Origin: a virus
Length of the DNA stretch: 36,011 nt
IMG/VR virus record: IMGVR_UViG_3300046001_007790
Location: 1-36,011 of that record
Strand: one strand, 5' to 3'
The position numbers and the translations under genes are program-made. The notes beneath the pieces were generated by a model. The model made no database searches. It was not told where the DNA came from and was given only the letters and a program-made list of their open reading frames with translations. This document shows, one piece after another, positions 1-7,578 of the stretch; the first letter of the stretch is position 1, and each line of letters starts with the position of its first letter.

Positions 1-1
1 T

Positions 2-100
2 ACCGACGATGAATATACTGATCGTATTACACAATTTAATCCTGTAACGGAAGAGGTAGAACGAATATGCAATTTGATTCAAAAGCACCAACAGGATTGA
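2..100 (+). CDS. C-terminal end of an unidentified protein (left-truncated)
   Basis: An open frame enters from the left edge and stops with TGA at 98-100, giving about 32 residues that end in NLIQKHQQD. It overlaps the next gene by 34 nt, which suits this tightly packed phage genome. Too little remains to identify it. Inference only: in bacteria DUF2061 proteins (here at 424-639) often sit beside APS kinase (CysC), so an APS-kinase-like gene is one possibility. The residues seen neither support nor exclude that. Confidence 0.45.
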   Translation, partial: TDDEYTDRITQFNPVTEEVERICNLIQKHQQD

Positions 101-423
101 TGGTAGGACGATACCAACCATGGCACAAGGGACATCGTACTTTATTTGAACAGATTTTGGAAAAAGAAGGACAGGTATGTATCTGTATTCGTAATACGCA
201 AGGTACCAGTGAAAAAGATCCATTAAGTCCATTTGATGTGGCGGATCGTATCCATGCTGATTTAAGTACCGACTATGCAGGGAAATATGATATTTTTGTC
301 GTACCTAATATTACCGGTATATATTATGGTCGTGATGTTGGATATAAAGTTGAGCAAATTAAATTGGATGATACAATTGAATCAATTAGTGCAACACAAA
401 TTCGTAAAGAATTGGGTATTTAG
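67..423 (+). CDS. Nucleotidyltransferase, NMN adenylyltransferase-like (cytidylyltransferase superfamily)
   Basis: A 118-residue single-domain HIGH-type nucleotidyltransferase. Visible motifs are the N-terminal GRYQPWHKGH (HxGH at residues 20-23), which binds the nucleotide triphosphate, and the C-terminal ISATQIR (107-113), the ISxTxxR motif of this superfamily. The family transfers AMP or CMP to a phosphorylated substrate. The layout fits nicotinamide-nucleotide adenylyltransferases (NadM/NadR type), which make NAD+, but at 118 residues it is shorter than the usual 160-180, and substrate specificity cannot be read. GGAAGAGG lies about 10 nt before the ATG. It is followed directly by the DUF2061 gene. 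Alternative: a cytidylyltransferase such as TagD-like enzymes activating a sugar or glycerol phosphate. Confidence 0.75.
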   Translation: MQFDSKAPTGLMVGRYQPWHKGHRTLFEQILEKEGQVCICIRNTQGTSEKDPLSPFDVADRIHADLSTDYAGKYDIFVVPNITGIYYGRDVGYKVEQIKLDDTIESISATQIRKELGI

Positions 424-639
424 ATGATACATCCAAAACGACATATCGTAAAAGCAATTAGCTGGCGTATTATCGGCACTATAGATACAGTAATATTAGC
501 TGGATTAATATCTGGTAATTGGAAGATTGGCCTTTCCGTTGGTGGTGCGGAAGTATTAACTAAAATGACATTATATTATTTTCACGAACGAGTTTGGTAC
601 AAATTTATTAAATTTGGAGTTGACAACGATGAAGATTGA
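424..639 (+). CDS. DUF2061-family small membrane protein
   Basis: A 71-residue protein with the DUF2061 pattern: a basic N-terminus (HPKRHIVKAISWRIIGTIDT), a first hydrophobic segment (about residues 18-32, TIDTVILAGLISG), a GGAEVLTKMTLYYFHERVW block and a charged tail. The family is predicted to be inner-membrane with two short membrane-associated helices; its function is unknown. The ATG follows the stop of the preceding gene at once, so translation is probably coupled. The 3' end of this gene carries the -35 box of the polymerase promoter. Family assignment is by recognition of the conserved pattern, not by a search. Confidence 0.8.
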   Translation: MIHPKRHIVKAISWRIIGTIDTVILAGLISGNWKIGLSVGGAEVLTKMTLYYFHERVWYKFIKFGVDNDED

Positions 640-648
640 CGGTATATT
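620..648 (+). promoter_or_regulatory. Sigma70-type promoter for the DNA polymerase gene
   Basis: TTGACA (620-625), a 17-nt spacer and TATATT (643-648): a perfect -35 and a near-consensus -10. An 11-nt element, AGTATACCACA (652-662), lies around the expected start site and recurs at the 4040 promoter. GGTATA (641-646) and TATACC (654-659) form a 6-bp inverted repeat around the -10. The promoter covers a TTG at 636 that would otherwise extend the polymerase upstream, which favours the ATG at 675. Confidence 0.8.
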
Positions 649-674
649 GTAAGTATACCACAGGAGAAACTTAC

Positions 675-3197
675 ATGTATCAAAATATTTATGTTGAAGA
701 CGGTGAGGGGAGGGGCACAGTACATCTTTGGGACGACCAAAATGGATATACTACCCTCCCCTTTTCACAATTCAACTATGCATACAAACCAGATAACAAC
801 GGATCAGTTGTAAGCATGACAGGTGTTCGGGTCAGTAAAACAAAATATTATAAATTTGATGACCCAACAATGTTTGAGAGTGATATCCCACGAGAAACTC
901 GTGTGCTTACGGATTTGTATCTGCAGGACGATACCCCCTCCGCAGGACATAAAGTTGTTTTCTTTGACATTGAAGTGTCAATGGAAAACGGTATTCCTAA
1001 TATAGAAAACCCCAACAACGAAGTCACCGCTATTACACTGTATGATAGTGTGACCAAAGAGTATACCGTCCTTGTTCTCGACAAGACAGTTTCTCGTGGT
1101 AACTATAAAAAAGGTGATACCGACACATACTTCTTCAAAGATGAGATTGATCTCCTCTATAAATTTGTGGATGTTTATGAATCTATTGGCCCTACGATTA
1201 TCACGGGGTGGAATAGTGATTACTTTGATGTTCCATATTTGTACAATCGGTTGAAGCAACAATGCGGTAATGGTGTCGCCAATAAGTTGTCTCCTATCGG
1301 TAAATTAAAGTATTCTAAATTTCGTAAGAAATGGATGATTGCCGGTGTATCTTCATTGGACTATCTTGATTTGTATAAGAAGTTTACTTACGGACAACAA
1401 CCTAATTATCGTCTTGATACGATTGGTCGTATTGAAGTTGGTATGGGCAAAGTAGAATATGAAGGTTCGTTGGATGAATTATTTCGTACTGATCTTGATA
1501 AATTTATTGAGTACAATGTACAAGATGTACGCATCATTGTTGAACTTGACAAAAAGATGAAATTGATCGAACTGGTTCGTGGTATCTGTCATGTCGGGCA
1601 TGTACAATACGAAGATTATTGTTACAGTTCCAAGTTTCTTGAAGGTACGATTATTACTTACCTTCATCGAAAGGGAATCGTAGTAAGTAATAAGCCCGCC
1701 GATGGTCGGCAGTTAATGAACGATAGAATGGAAAGTGACGGTGAAGGATTTATTGGAGCATATGTGAAACCTCCTATTCCTGGGTTGTATGATTGGGTGT
1801 ATTCACTCGACTTGCAGTCACTTTATCCCAGCATAATTATGTCACTGAATATTAGTCCTGAAACAAAGTCGGGGTTCGTAACGAATTGGGATGTGGAAAA
1901 ACATCGTAATAATCAAATTGATGTATATTTGGTCCGTTCTAAAGAAACTGACCATGTGGTACGAATGAATAGAGAGAATTTTATGAAGTTTATGAATGAC
2001 TCCCACATTATGATTAGTTCAAATGGTGTGTTGTATGATACGAACAAGGTCGGAATCATTCCGGAAGTACTCAACCAATGGTTTGCCGAACGAGTAGAAT
2101 ACAAAAACTTGATGAAGAAGTATAAGAACGAAGGTAATTTGGAGTTGGCGGATTATTATGATCGTCGTCAACACATTCAAAAGATTTTCTTGAATTCTTT
2201 GTATGGGGTATTGGGTCTACCCATCTTCCGTTTCTTCGACATTGATAATGCACTGGCAGTTACGGCGACAGGACAAGATGTCATCAAGAACAGTGCGAAC
2301 TTTGCTAATAAGTTATATCAAGATAAATTACAGGACACGAAGGATTATTGTATCTATATCGATACGGATTCGTTGTATTTCTCGTCCAAAGCACTACTAC
2401 CAGAAAACAAAGATCCAAAAGAATTTACGATTAACTTGGCCCATGTTATTGAAAAGAAGTTAAACGCATATTATGATGATATGTCAAAGGAACTGTTCTT
2501 CTGTGATAATCATAGGTTTCATATCAAAGGTGAATCTGTTGCTAGTAAGGGACTGTGGATTGCAAAGAAACGATACGCGATGAATGTGGTATATGATTTG
2601 GAATCAAGTTTGGACATTGATAATAAAATGAAAGTAAAAGGATTGGATGTTATCCGTTCTACATTCCCCCCTGCGTTTCGGGAATTTATGAATACGGTAT
2701 TAAAAGATGTTCTAAATGGAATTGTAAAGAATGAAATGGATGCAAAGGTGTTGGAGTTTAGAATTGCGTTGGATAGTAGATACTATTTGGATGTTGCACG
2801 AAACACATCAGTTAAAAATATCAGTGAATACGAGAAGGGATTGTCTAAACAATTGAATGAATTTAAAAAAGGTACACCGGCACATGTAAAAGCGTGTATT
2901 ACTTATAATAAACTTCTACATCACTTTAAGATTACAAATCGATATGAAAAAATTAGTGATGGTGAAAAAATTAAATATGTGTATTTGAAAAATAATCCGT
3001 TGAATCTAGAAACTGTTGCGGTCAAGGGATACAACGACCCCGTAGAGATTGTACAACTCGCAGAAACATATATTGATTATGAGACATTATTTGTAAACGA
3101 ATTAAAAACTAAGTTGGAAGATTTTTATAGTGCATTGGGGTGGGGATTACTGCCTACCGATGTAAATCAAAAAGCAGAAGAATTTTTTTCATTCTAA
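675..3197 (+). CDS. 43: Family B DNA polymerase with 3'-5' exonuclease (T4 gp43-like)
   Basis: The 840-residue replicative polymerase. Exonuclease motifs: Exo I FFDIE (Asp98, Glu100), Exo II around GWNSDYFD (178-185), Exo III YNVQD (280-284). Polymerase motifs: A, DLQSLYPSI (from Asp379); B, KIFLNSLYG (503-511); C, YIDTDS with the catalytic Asp pair at 563 and 565. The C-terminus KAEEFFSF resembles the hydrophobic tail by which T4 polymerase binds its sliding clamp. The ATG at 675 is chosen because GGAG lies 8 nt upstream and a TTG at 636 falls inside the promoter. T4 gp43 is about 900 residues, so the length is typical. It should work with the clamp, gp44 and gp62 encoded downstream. Confidence 0.98.
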   Translation: MYQNIYVEDGEGRGTVHLWDDQNGYTTLPFSQFNYAYKPDNNGSVVSMTGVRVSKTKYYKFDDPTMFESDIPRETRVLTDLYLQDDTPSAGHKVVFFDIEVSMENGIPNIENPNNEVTAITLYDSVTKEYTVLVLDKTVSRGNYKKGDTDTYFFKDEIDLLYKFVDVYESIGPTIITGWNSDYFDVPYLYNRLKQQCGNGVANKLSPIGKLKYSKFRKKWMIAGVSSLDYLDLYKKFTYGQQPNYRLDTIGRIEVGMGKVEYEGSLDELFRTDLDKFIEYNVQDVRIIVELDKKMKLIELVRGICHVGHVQYEDYCYSSKFLEGTIITYLHRKGIVVSNKPADGRQLMNDRMESDGEGFIGAYVKPPIPGLYDWVYSLDLQSLYPSIIMSLNISPETKSGFVTNWDVEKHRNNQIDVYLVRSKETDHVVRMNRENFMKFMNDSHIMISSNGVLYDTNKVGIIPEVLNQWFAERVEYKNLMKKYKNEGNLELADYYDRRQHIQKIFLNSLYGVLGLPIFRFFDIDNALAVTATGQDVIKNSANFANKLYQDKLQDTKDYCIYIDTDSLYFSSKALLPENKDPKEFTINLAHVIEKKLNAYYDDMSKELFFCDNHRFHIKGESVASKGLWIAKKRYAMNVVYDLESSLDIDNKMKVKGLDVIRSTFPPAFREFMNTVLKDVLNGIVKNEMDAKVLEFRIALDSRYYLDVARNTSVKNISEYEKGLSKQLNEFKKGTPAHVKACITYNKLLHHFKITNRYEKISDGEKIKYVYLKNNPLNLETVAVKGYNDPVEIVQLAETYIDYETLFVNELKTKLEDFYSALGWGLLPTDVNQKAEEFFSF

Positions 3198-3206
3198 GAG
3201 GTTACC

Positions 3207-4025
3207 GTGGATAATATAGAACGACCAAATAAAATTACATTTTACCGAGCCAATAAAAATAAACACATTCCAGGATGGAATGTTCACGCAGCATCGCCAA
3301 AACGAGATTGGATGGAAATCCATACGCATATGTATCGTTGTTTACCAATAACAATTGCTAATCAAAATGGGTGGGTCATTGAATGCCCGTGTGATATCTC
3401 TGCCATATGGTTTGGTGGATTGGATCCAAAAACATCTATGCATTTTTGGGTAGATAAAGAATATAATGTTCCAAATCCGTGGGTAAAATGTCATTTTCTT
3501 GGTGGTATAATCACATTCGAATTTGATTTCATAATTAAAACTACAGAGAAGACAAATTTATTAGTTCGTGGGGCACCAAACTTTTTTATTGATGGATTAC
3601 ATCCATTGGAGGGATTGGTCGAAACAGATTGGTTAAATTATAGTTTTACGATGAATTGGAAAGTGACACAACCAAATAAATTGGTAACTTTTAAAAAAGG
3701 TGATCCAATATGCTTTATCCAACCAGTGCCGCATAATTATTCTGAAACTTTTAATTTTGAAATTGATTATTTAGAAAATAATCCCGAAATGCACGAAGCA
3801 CACAGTATTTGGCACAACAAGAGAATGGAATTTAGTAGTAATCGTAAACAAGGTGTTGACAATCGTAAATGGCAAAAAGATTATTTTGATGGACGAGATG
3901 TAAAAACAGGCACAGTACACGGTGATAAACAGCACAGTACTAAATTACATTTATCAGATCCCGTTGATCAAAAATTACCGTCTAATTCTCCGTCTGTAAA
4001 AAATAAACTTGAGATAATTAAATAG
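3207..4025 (+). CDS. DUF6065-like conserved protein of unknown function
   Basis: A 272-residue protein starting at GTG behind AAGAGGTTACC, a ribosome binding site pattern shared with the clamp gene. The N-terminal half contains SPKRDWMEIHTHMYRCLP, ITIANQNGWVIECP and a later FKKGDPICFIQPVPHN segment, which match my recollection of the DUF6065 family (phage and bacterial proteins of unknown function). The C-terminal 60 residues are polar, low in hydrophobics and probably disordered. No catalytic motif is obvious. It lies 9 nt after the polymerase stop, so the two are probably cotranscribed. The following gap holds a new promoter, so this gene likely ends the first transcription unit, though no terminator hairpin is evident. 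Confidence 0.7.
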   Translation: MDNIERPNKITFYRANKNKHIPGWNVHAASPKRDWMEIHTHMYRCLPITIANQNGWVIECPCDISAIWFGGLDPKTSMHFWVDKEYNVPNPWVKCHFLGGIITFEFDFIIKTTEKTNLLVRGAPNFFIDGLHPLEGLVETDWLNYSFTMNWKVTQPNKLVTFKKGDPICFIQPVPHNYSETFNFEIDYLENNPEMHEAHSIWHNKRMEFSSNRKQGVDNRKWQKDYFDGRDVKTGTVHGDKQHSTKLHLSDPVDQKLPSNSPSVKNKLEIIK

Positions 4026-4039
4026 TATTTAATTACTAC

Positions 4040-4068
4040 TTGACAATCTAGTGTATGTGTATTATATT
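4040..4068 (+). promoter_or_regulatory. Sigma70-type promoter upstream of the microprotein-ligase operon
   Basis: TTGACA (4040-4045), a 17-nt spacer and TATATT (4063-4068), identical in boxes and spacing to the polymerase promoter. AGTATACCACA (4072-4082) again sits at the expected start site. It drives a short leader with GAGG at 4086-4089 before the first small gene at 4097. Confidence 0.8.
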
Positions 4069-4096
4069 ACTAGTATACCACAACCGAGGTCAAAAT

Positions 4097-4228
4097 ATGT
4101 GTAAATACTGTATAAAGTACTTCCAGATGTTGTCAGGCCGCTGTACGGCCTATTCTTATGGTGAATGTGACTGCCCCAAGTGTCAGGGTATGTGTAGTTG
4201 TAAATCTACAGATACGAGAGGTAATTAA
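4097..4228 (+). CDS. Cysteine-rich microprotein (43 aa)
   Basis: A short gene directly downstream of a strong promoter, with GAGG 7 nt before its ATG. The 43-residue product has eight cysteines (positions 2, 5, 16, 24, 26, 29, 33, 35) in CxxC, CxC, CxxC and CxC arrangements, which suggests binding of one or two zinc ions or an Fe-S cluster. The stop codon TAA shares its last A with the ATG of the next gene, so the two are translationally coupled. No family is recognised. Position suggests an early-expressed regulator or host-takeover peptide, which is inference. Confidence 0.65.
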   Translation: MCKYCIKYFQMLSGRCTAYSYGECDCPKCQGMCSCKSTDTRGN

Positions 4229-4329
4229 TGATTGACGACTCTATGGATGAATACTGGGGATTTATGGTGTTTGGTGTAGGCCTTCTTTTGATGGGAATTG
4301 GTAAACTCTTTAAACACTGGTTTCGATGA
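4228..4329 (+). CDS. Single-pass membrane microprotein (33 aa)
   Basis: The start overlaps the preceding stop (TAATG) and the end overlaps the ligase start (ATGA), so it is a coupled link between the two. The product has an acidic N-terminus (MIDDSMDEYW), one hydrophobic helix of about 17 residues (GFMVFGVGLLLMGIG) and a basic tail (KLFKHWFR), giving an N-out/C-in single membrane span by the positive-inside rule. Function unknown; too short for a family call. Confidence 0.6.
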   Translation: MIDDSMDEYWGFMVFGVGLLLMGIGKLFKHWFR

Positions 4330-5459
4330 AAATTATTAAAAGTAGTGACTTGCTCATTTCTGAAAATAAGGCAGGTAATCGTAAGTTCTGGCGGTTGCAT
4401 ATTCTTCAAGACGATACCGCATATGACGAGGGTCGCCGCGTTGCACGCGTTGATTTCTATACACAGAGTGAATGGTATCAGTTGACCAAAACGGGTCGTG
4501 AAACAAAGAAGCAACAATCCGAGCCATACTTTGCCGCACCGACTAATGTTGGACGAGCAAACGAACGGAACAGTGAAGAGCAGGCGTTCTTTGAGTTTGA
4601 TGCCATTATCAAGAAGCAGTTGGATGCGGGATTCTACCGTGAAGGTGAGAAGGTCGATAGTTGGCCCATGCCGATGTTGGCTCACAAGTTCAAGGATCAT
4701 ATGAACAAGGTGGAATGGCCGTCCTATATTCAGCCCAAGTTGAATGGGATGCGTATGTTGTTCAACGGCACTGATGCACGCAGTCGGGGTAATAAAGAAA
4801 TTATTCCCGAAGTGATTCAGCATTTGCAGTTTGATACGGGTGGATTTATTCTTGACGGTGAACTGATGCTTCCTAACAATCAGTTATTGCAGGAAAGCAT
4901 GAAGGCTATCAAGAAGTATCGTCCAGAACTGTCTCCACTACTTATGTATCATGTATATGACATTGTGGACAACGAACTTCCTTATGCCATGCGTCAGCAG
5001 ATTATCGTTGACTTGATGCATGACGCACCACCGAATGTCGTTATGGTAAAGACAGCGGCGTGTACAGATGAGACAGAAGTCTATAAGCAGCACACACAGT
5101 TTGTGTCCGAAGGATACGAAGGTACAATGATTCGTAATCCTTCGATGGTATATGAGATTGGAAAGCGTTCCTATTCACTACTTAAACTAAAGGATTTTGT
5201 TGATGCAGAATACCGTATTGTTGATGTTGTTGCCGGTGCTGGTAGTGATACCGGCCTTGCAATTTTTGAATTGGAGACTGATTCAGGTGCTCGGTTCAAT
5301 TGTCGTCCAGAAGGCACGCAAAGTAATCGAGCGGAACTATTTGTCAATCGTAAGAAACTGGTGAACAAGTTCCTGACAGTTAGGTATCAAGAATTGTCTA
5401 GAGATGGTATACCAATCTTCCCTGTGGGAGTATCTATTCGAGAGTGGGGTGAGTTTTGA
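4326..5459 (+). CDS. ATP-dependent DNA ligase
   Basis: A 377-residue ligase that seals nicks in replication and repair. The nucleotidyltransferase signature is KLNGMR, with Lys138 as the expected AMP-accepting lysine (motif I). It is followed by FILDGEL (motif III), EGYEGTMIRNP (motif IV) and LLKLKDF (motif V), then a C-terminal OB-fold-sized region. Residues 1-105 form an added N-terminal domain (KFWRLHILQ, GRANERNSEEQAFFEF, LDAGFYREG) that looks like the WGR-type domain fused to many phage ligases. T4 gp30 is larger (487 residues), so this is a compact relative. The ATG at 4326 overlaps the previous stop. Confidence 0.95.
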   Translation: MKIIKSSDLLISENKAGNRKFWRLHILQDDTAYDEGRRVARVDFYTQSEWYQLTKTGRETKKQQSEPYFAAPTNVGRANERNSEEQAFFEFDAIIKKQLDAGFYREGEKVDSWPMPMLAHKFKDHMNKVEWPSYIQPKLNGMRMLFNGTDARSRGNKEIIPEVIQHLQFDTGGFILDGELMLPNNQLLQESMKAIKKYRPELSPLLMYHVYDIVDNELPYAMRQQIIVDLMHDAPPNVVMVKTAACTDETEVYKQHTQFVSEGYEGTMIRNPSMVYEIGKRSYSLLKLKDFVDAEYRIVDVVAGAGSDTGLAIFELETDSGARFNCRPEGTQSNRAELFVNRKKLVNKFLTVRYQELSRDGIPIFPVGVSIREWGEF

Positions 5460-5554
5460 TAGATACAAATAAATTACAAACTGTTGTTGCTCGTTTATCT
5501 GTGATTTTGTTTCTCATTGTATTTTGGTGGTTTATTTTTAGTAGTATGTTTTAA
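5456..5554 (+). CDS. Possible membrane microprotein (32 aa, TTG start)
   Basis: A TTG codon overlapping the ligase stop opens a 32-codon frame preceded by GGGGTGAG. The product has a polar N-terminus (IDTNKLQTVVAR) and one strongly hydrophobic helix (LSVILFLIVFWWFIF). This resembles the other coupled membrane microprotein at 4228. The TTG start and small size make it uncertain. Confidence 0.4.
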   Translation: MIDTNKLQTVVARLSVILFLIVFWWFIFSSMF

Positions 5555-5559
5555 TATTT

Positions 5560-5683
5560 AGCGGTGCAGTCGGTCGGGACGACGGTAGGAGTGGATATAC
5601 GGGCGCTACCCGAATGTTACAACCACACTATGCTAGCCAAGGACTTAGAGAAATCTATGTGGGGTTCGAATCCTCCACCGCTT
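5560..5683 (+). ncRNA. tRNA-like structured RNA (about 124 nt), not a canonical tRNA
   Basis: The ends pair as a 7-bp acceptor-like stem, AGCGGTG (5560-5566) with CACCGCT (5676-5682). A consensus T-arm core GGTTCGAATCC (5663-5673) sits just before the 3' strand. A D-arm-like hairpin follows the 5' strand: GTCG (5569-5572) / CGAC (5580-5583) with loop GTCGGGA. The interior has two mutually exclusive hairpins, GGTAG/CTACC (5584-5588/5606-5610) or CGGG/CCCG (5600-5603/5609-5612), a GTGG/CCAC pairing (5591-5594/5623-5626) and a GAAA-loop hairpin TAGA/TCTA (5646-5657). No anticodon arm with U33 can be built, no CCA is encoded, and the T-stem has only four pairs including a G-U. It may be a tRNA mimic or a decayed tRNA carrying an insertion. 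It lies in a gap otherwise without convincing genes. Confidence 0.45.
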
Positions 5684-5732
5684 CTATGAAGGTGATTGTG
5701 ATAAATTGAAAACACATAAGGTAGAGGATGTT

Positions 5733-6596
5733 ATGGAAATCGATTACAGCAGAATTTTACAACCGCAAGATGATGGATACGATGTACAAGTATTCAAACA
5801 ATTAAAGATACAAAACGGGTTTGTAAAAAAAGAATTTAATAATATTCCCAAACGATTTGATAATACAATATATATTCATTCTTGGCAGAAGGAAAGATTA
5901 CCAAGACCATTTGTCGATGCATCACATACATATTTTGATGTGTTGGAACAAGAGGCAAAAGATGCTGCCCCACTGGAATACTCTATATTATGTGGGTTAG
6001 TTGATGTATTATCCCCAATAGAATGTAACGATGGAAATGAATTCTCATGCCAACATCCAGCAGTTGAATATCCACACGCCTGGATAGTAATGACACCAGT
6101 AAACGGCAGACCGGCGGTTACCATTCGTAATATGTTACATGAAATGACACATTGGAAATTTACAACATTGGGATTTGGAAAGGGCTGTACACCTGATGTA
6201 TTTGACATGTTGGAACATAATAATCAATTTGTTTTAAATCCAATAGAAGAATTACATCACTCAATTGTAAACAGTTACGCAGATACTGCGCAATCCTCCG
6301 TAGGACACAAAGCATCGGGAAGACCAATCAGTGCAAGTATTCATGCATACGGATCATTTTTAATTGAAGCACATGTTGCATTGAAATTCGCACGACACAA
6401 CATTCAAAAAAACTACCAATGGTTTGGTTATGCAAAGAAGTGGGGTGGTAGATTGGAAGAATCTATGGAAGCGTTGTTGAAAGGTGCCAGAACAACTCCC
6501 AAGGGGGCACAATTACTATTGGGTATGTACAAGTGGACTAAACAGTTTCAGGAAGAATATACCGATACAGTAAAAACTTTATCAAAATTACTATAA
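5733..6596 (+). CDS. Zinc-metallopeptidase-like protein (HExxH)
   Basis: A 287-residue protein with HEMTH at 136-140 inside NMLHEMTHWKFTTLGFG, the HExxH zinc-peptidase signature (Glu137 as general base). EELHH near residue 190 could supply a third ligand, but this is a guess. The ATG at 5733 follows AGAGGA; a TTG at 5706 would add nine residues without a better site. No signal peptide is seen, so it should act in the cytoplasm or virion. The next gene overlaps its stop (TAATG). The substrate is unknown; remodelling of host or prohead proteins is possible. Alternative: a catalytically inactive fold relative. Confidence 0.6.
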   Translation: MEIDYSRILQPQDDGYDVQVFKQLKIQNGFVKKEFNNIPKRFDNTIYIHSWQKERLPRPFVDASHTYFDVLEQEAKDAAPLEYSILCGLVDVLSPIECNDGNEFSCQHPAVEYPHAWIVMTPVNGRPAVTIRNMLHEMTHWKFTTLGFGKGCTPDVFDMLEHNNQFVLNPIEELHHSIVNSYADTAQSSVGHKASGRPISASIHAYGSFLIEAHVALKFARHNIQKNYQWFGYAKKWGGRLEESMEALLKGARTTPKGAQLLLGMYKWTKQFQEEYTDTVKTLSKLL

Positions 6597-7201
6597 TGTA
6601 TTCGTTAACTGCATCGCTTCCATATCATTTATATGGGCAAGTTCGTCGTGAATTCATCACAAATGGAACGGATAGTGGAATAGATAATTGTATTATTCAC
6701 GCAGTTTCAGTTAAACCTACACAAGCATTAACATTTTCTGTGTTGCTGGAAAATGGTGCACAATATCGTGGTATTCCTATCCATGGATTTATTGTTGGTC
6801 AAGATGTAAACAATCGAATACCACCGGCAAAAAACTTACATAGCCACCAAGTATGGGGATGTTTTGGAACAGAATTCAGTATTATAGATATGAGTTTTTC
6901 CAAAGGATTGAGTGCTGAATGGCGTGATTCTACAGGAAAAACATTTTCAGGACGAGGATTGGGGTGGGCAATAGAATTTTATGATGATGGATATTCTAAC
7001 GCCCCACAACAAGATAAAAGTTTCAACATGCTTGTGTCACAAGAAGGTTATCTTGCTGCCATGCCAAATAATAGAGTTCGATGGTGGGAAGATTCATTTA
7101 CAAATTGGGAGTTACCTATTAATTTGAAAGTAAATCATAAGACATTTTATGTTGAGCAAATTGGAATAAATCCCGAAGAAACCGCGTATGTAAAGGAGTA
7201 A
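6596..7201 (+). CDS. Conserved phage protein of unknown function (201 aa)
   Basis: Coupled by TAATG to the metallopeptidase-like gene. The 201-residue product is rich in aromatic and glycine residues (GCFGTEFSIIDMSF, SGRGLGWAIEFYDDGY, NRVRWWEDSFTNWELP), which suggests a mostly beta soluble domain. No signal peptide, membrane helix or catalytic motif is seen. I do not recognise the family. Overlap with its upstream neighbour suggests the two products may work together. Confidence 0.6.
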   Translation: MYSLTASLPYHLYGQVRREFITNGTDSGIDNCIIHAVSVKPTQALTFSVLLENGAQYRGIPIHGFIVGQDVNNRIPPAKNLHSHQVWGCFGTEFSIIDMSFSKGLSAEWRDSTGKTFSGRGLGWAIEFYDDGYSNAPQQDKSFNMLVSQEGYLAAMPNNRVRWWEDSFTNWELPINLKVNHKTFYVEQIGINPEETAYVKE

Positions 7202-7204
7202 TAT

Positions 7205-7558
7205 ATGGGAATGTTCGATGAAATCAGAATAGAACAAATATTACCAGGTAAGACAGAAATTACCGATGAATGGTATCAAACGAAATCATTTGATAATGTA
7301 ATGACTAGATATGTTATTACGGCAAAGGGTGAATTGTATGAAGAACTTTGGGAGTATCAATGGATAGATGATGACACTGCCTTTTTTACAGGATATTCAC
7401 AAAAAATAGAAGGAAGTTATCACCGTAAGTACTTGACAAATTACCACGGTGATATTAACTTTTATATAGGATTAGAAAACAAAGTATGGCGTGATTATTA
7501 CGCACGATTTACCGAAGGGAAGTTAACAAAGATGTGGTATGAAGATACACAATATTAA
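7205..7558 (+). CDS. Small conserved phage protein, MGMFDEI family
   Basis: A 117-residue protein starting MGMFDEIR, followed by WYQTKSFDNVMTRYVITAKGELYEE. This opening and the later 'QTK...Y.IT..G.L' pattern belong to a widespread group of small phage proteins of unknown function. It is acidic, rich in Tyr and Trp, and soluble. It sits 3 nt after the previous gene, behind AAGGAG, and 20 nt before the clamp gene. Confidence 0.7.
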   Translation: MGMFDEIRIEQILPGKTEITDEWYQTKSFDNVMTRYVITAKGELYEELWEYQWIDDDTAFFTGYSQKIEGSYHRKYLTNYHGDINFYIGLENKVWRDYYARFTEGKLTKMWYEDTQY

Positions 7559-7578
7559 CAATTAAGAGGTTAACGGTT

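Noticed and set aside
636-674. TTG start extending the polymerase by 13 residues
   Set aside because: It lies between the -35 and -10 boxes of the polymerase promoter, and ATG 675 has its own GGAG site.
4206-4823. A 205-codon open frame on the - strand
   Set aside because: It lies opposite the ligase and the membrane microprotein, has no recognisable motif, and no - strand genes are otherwise supported.
5564-5689. A 41-codon GTG frame across the tRNA-like element
   Set aside because: No ribosome binding site is seen, and the T-arm consensus and complementary ends fit a structured RNA better. It cannot be fully excluded.
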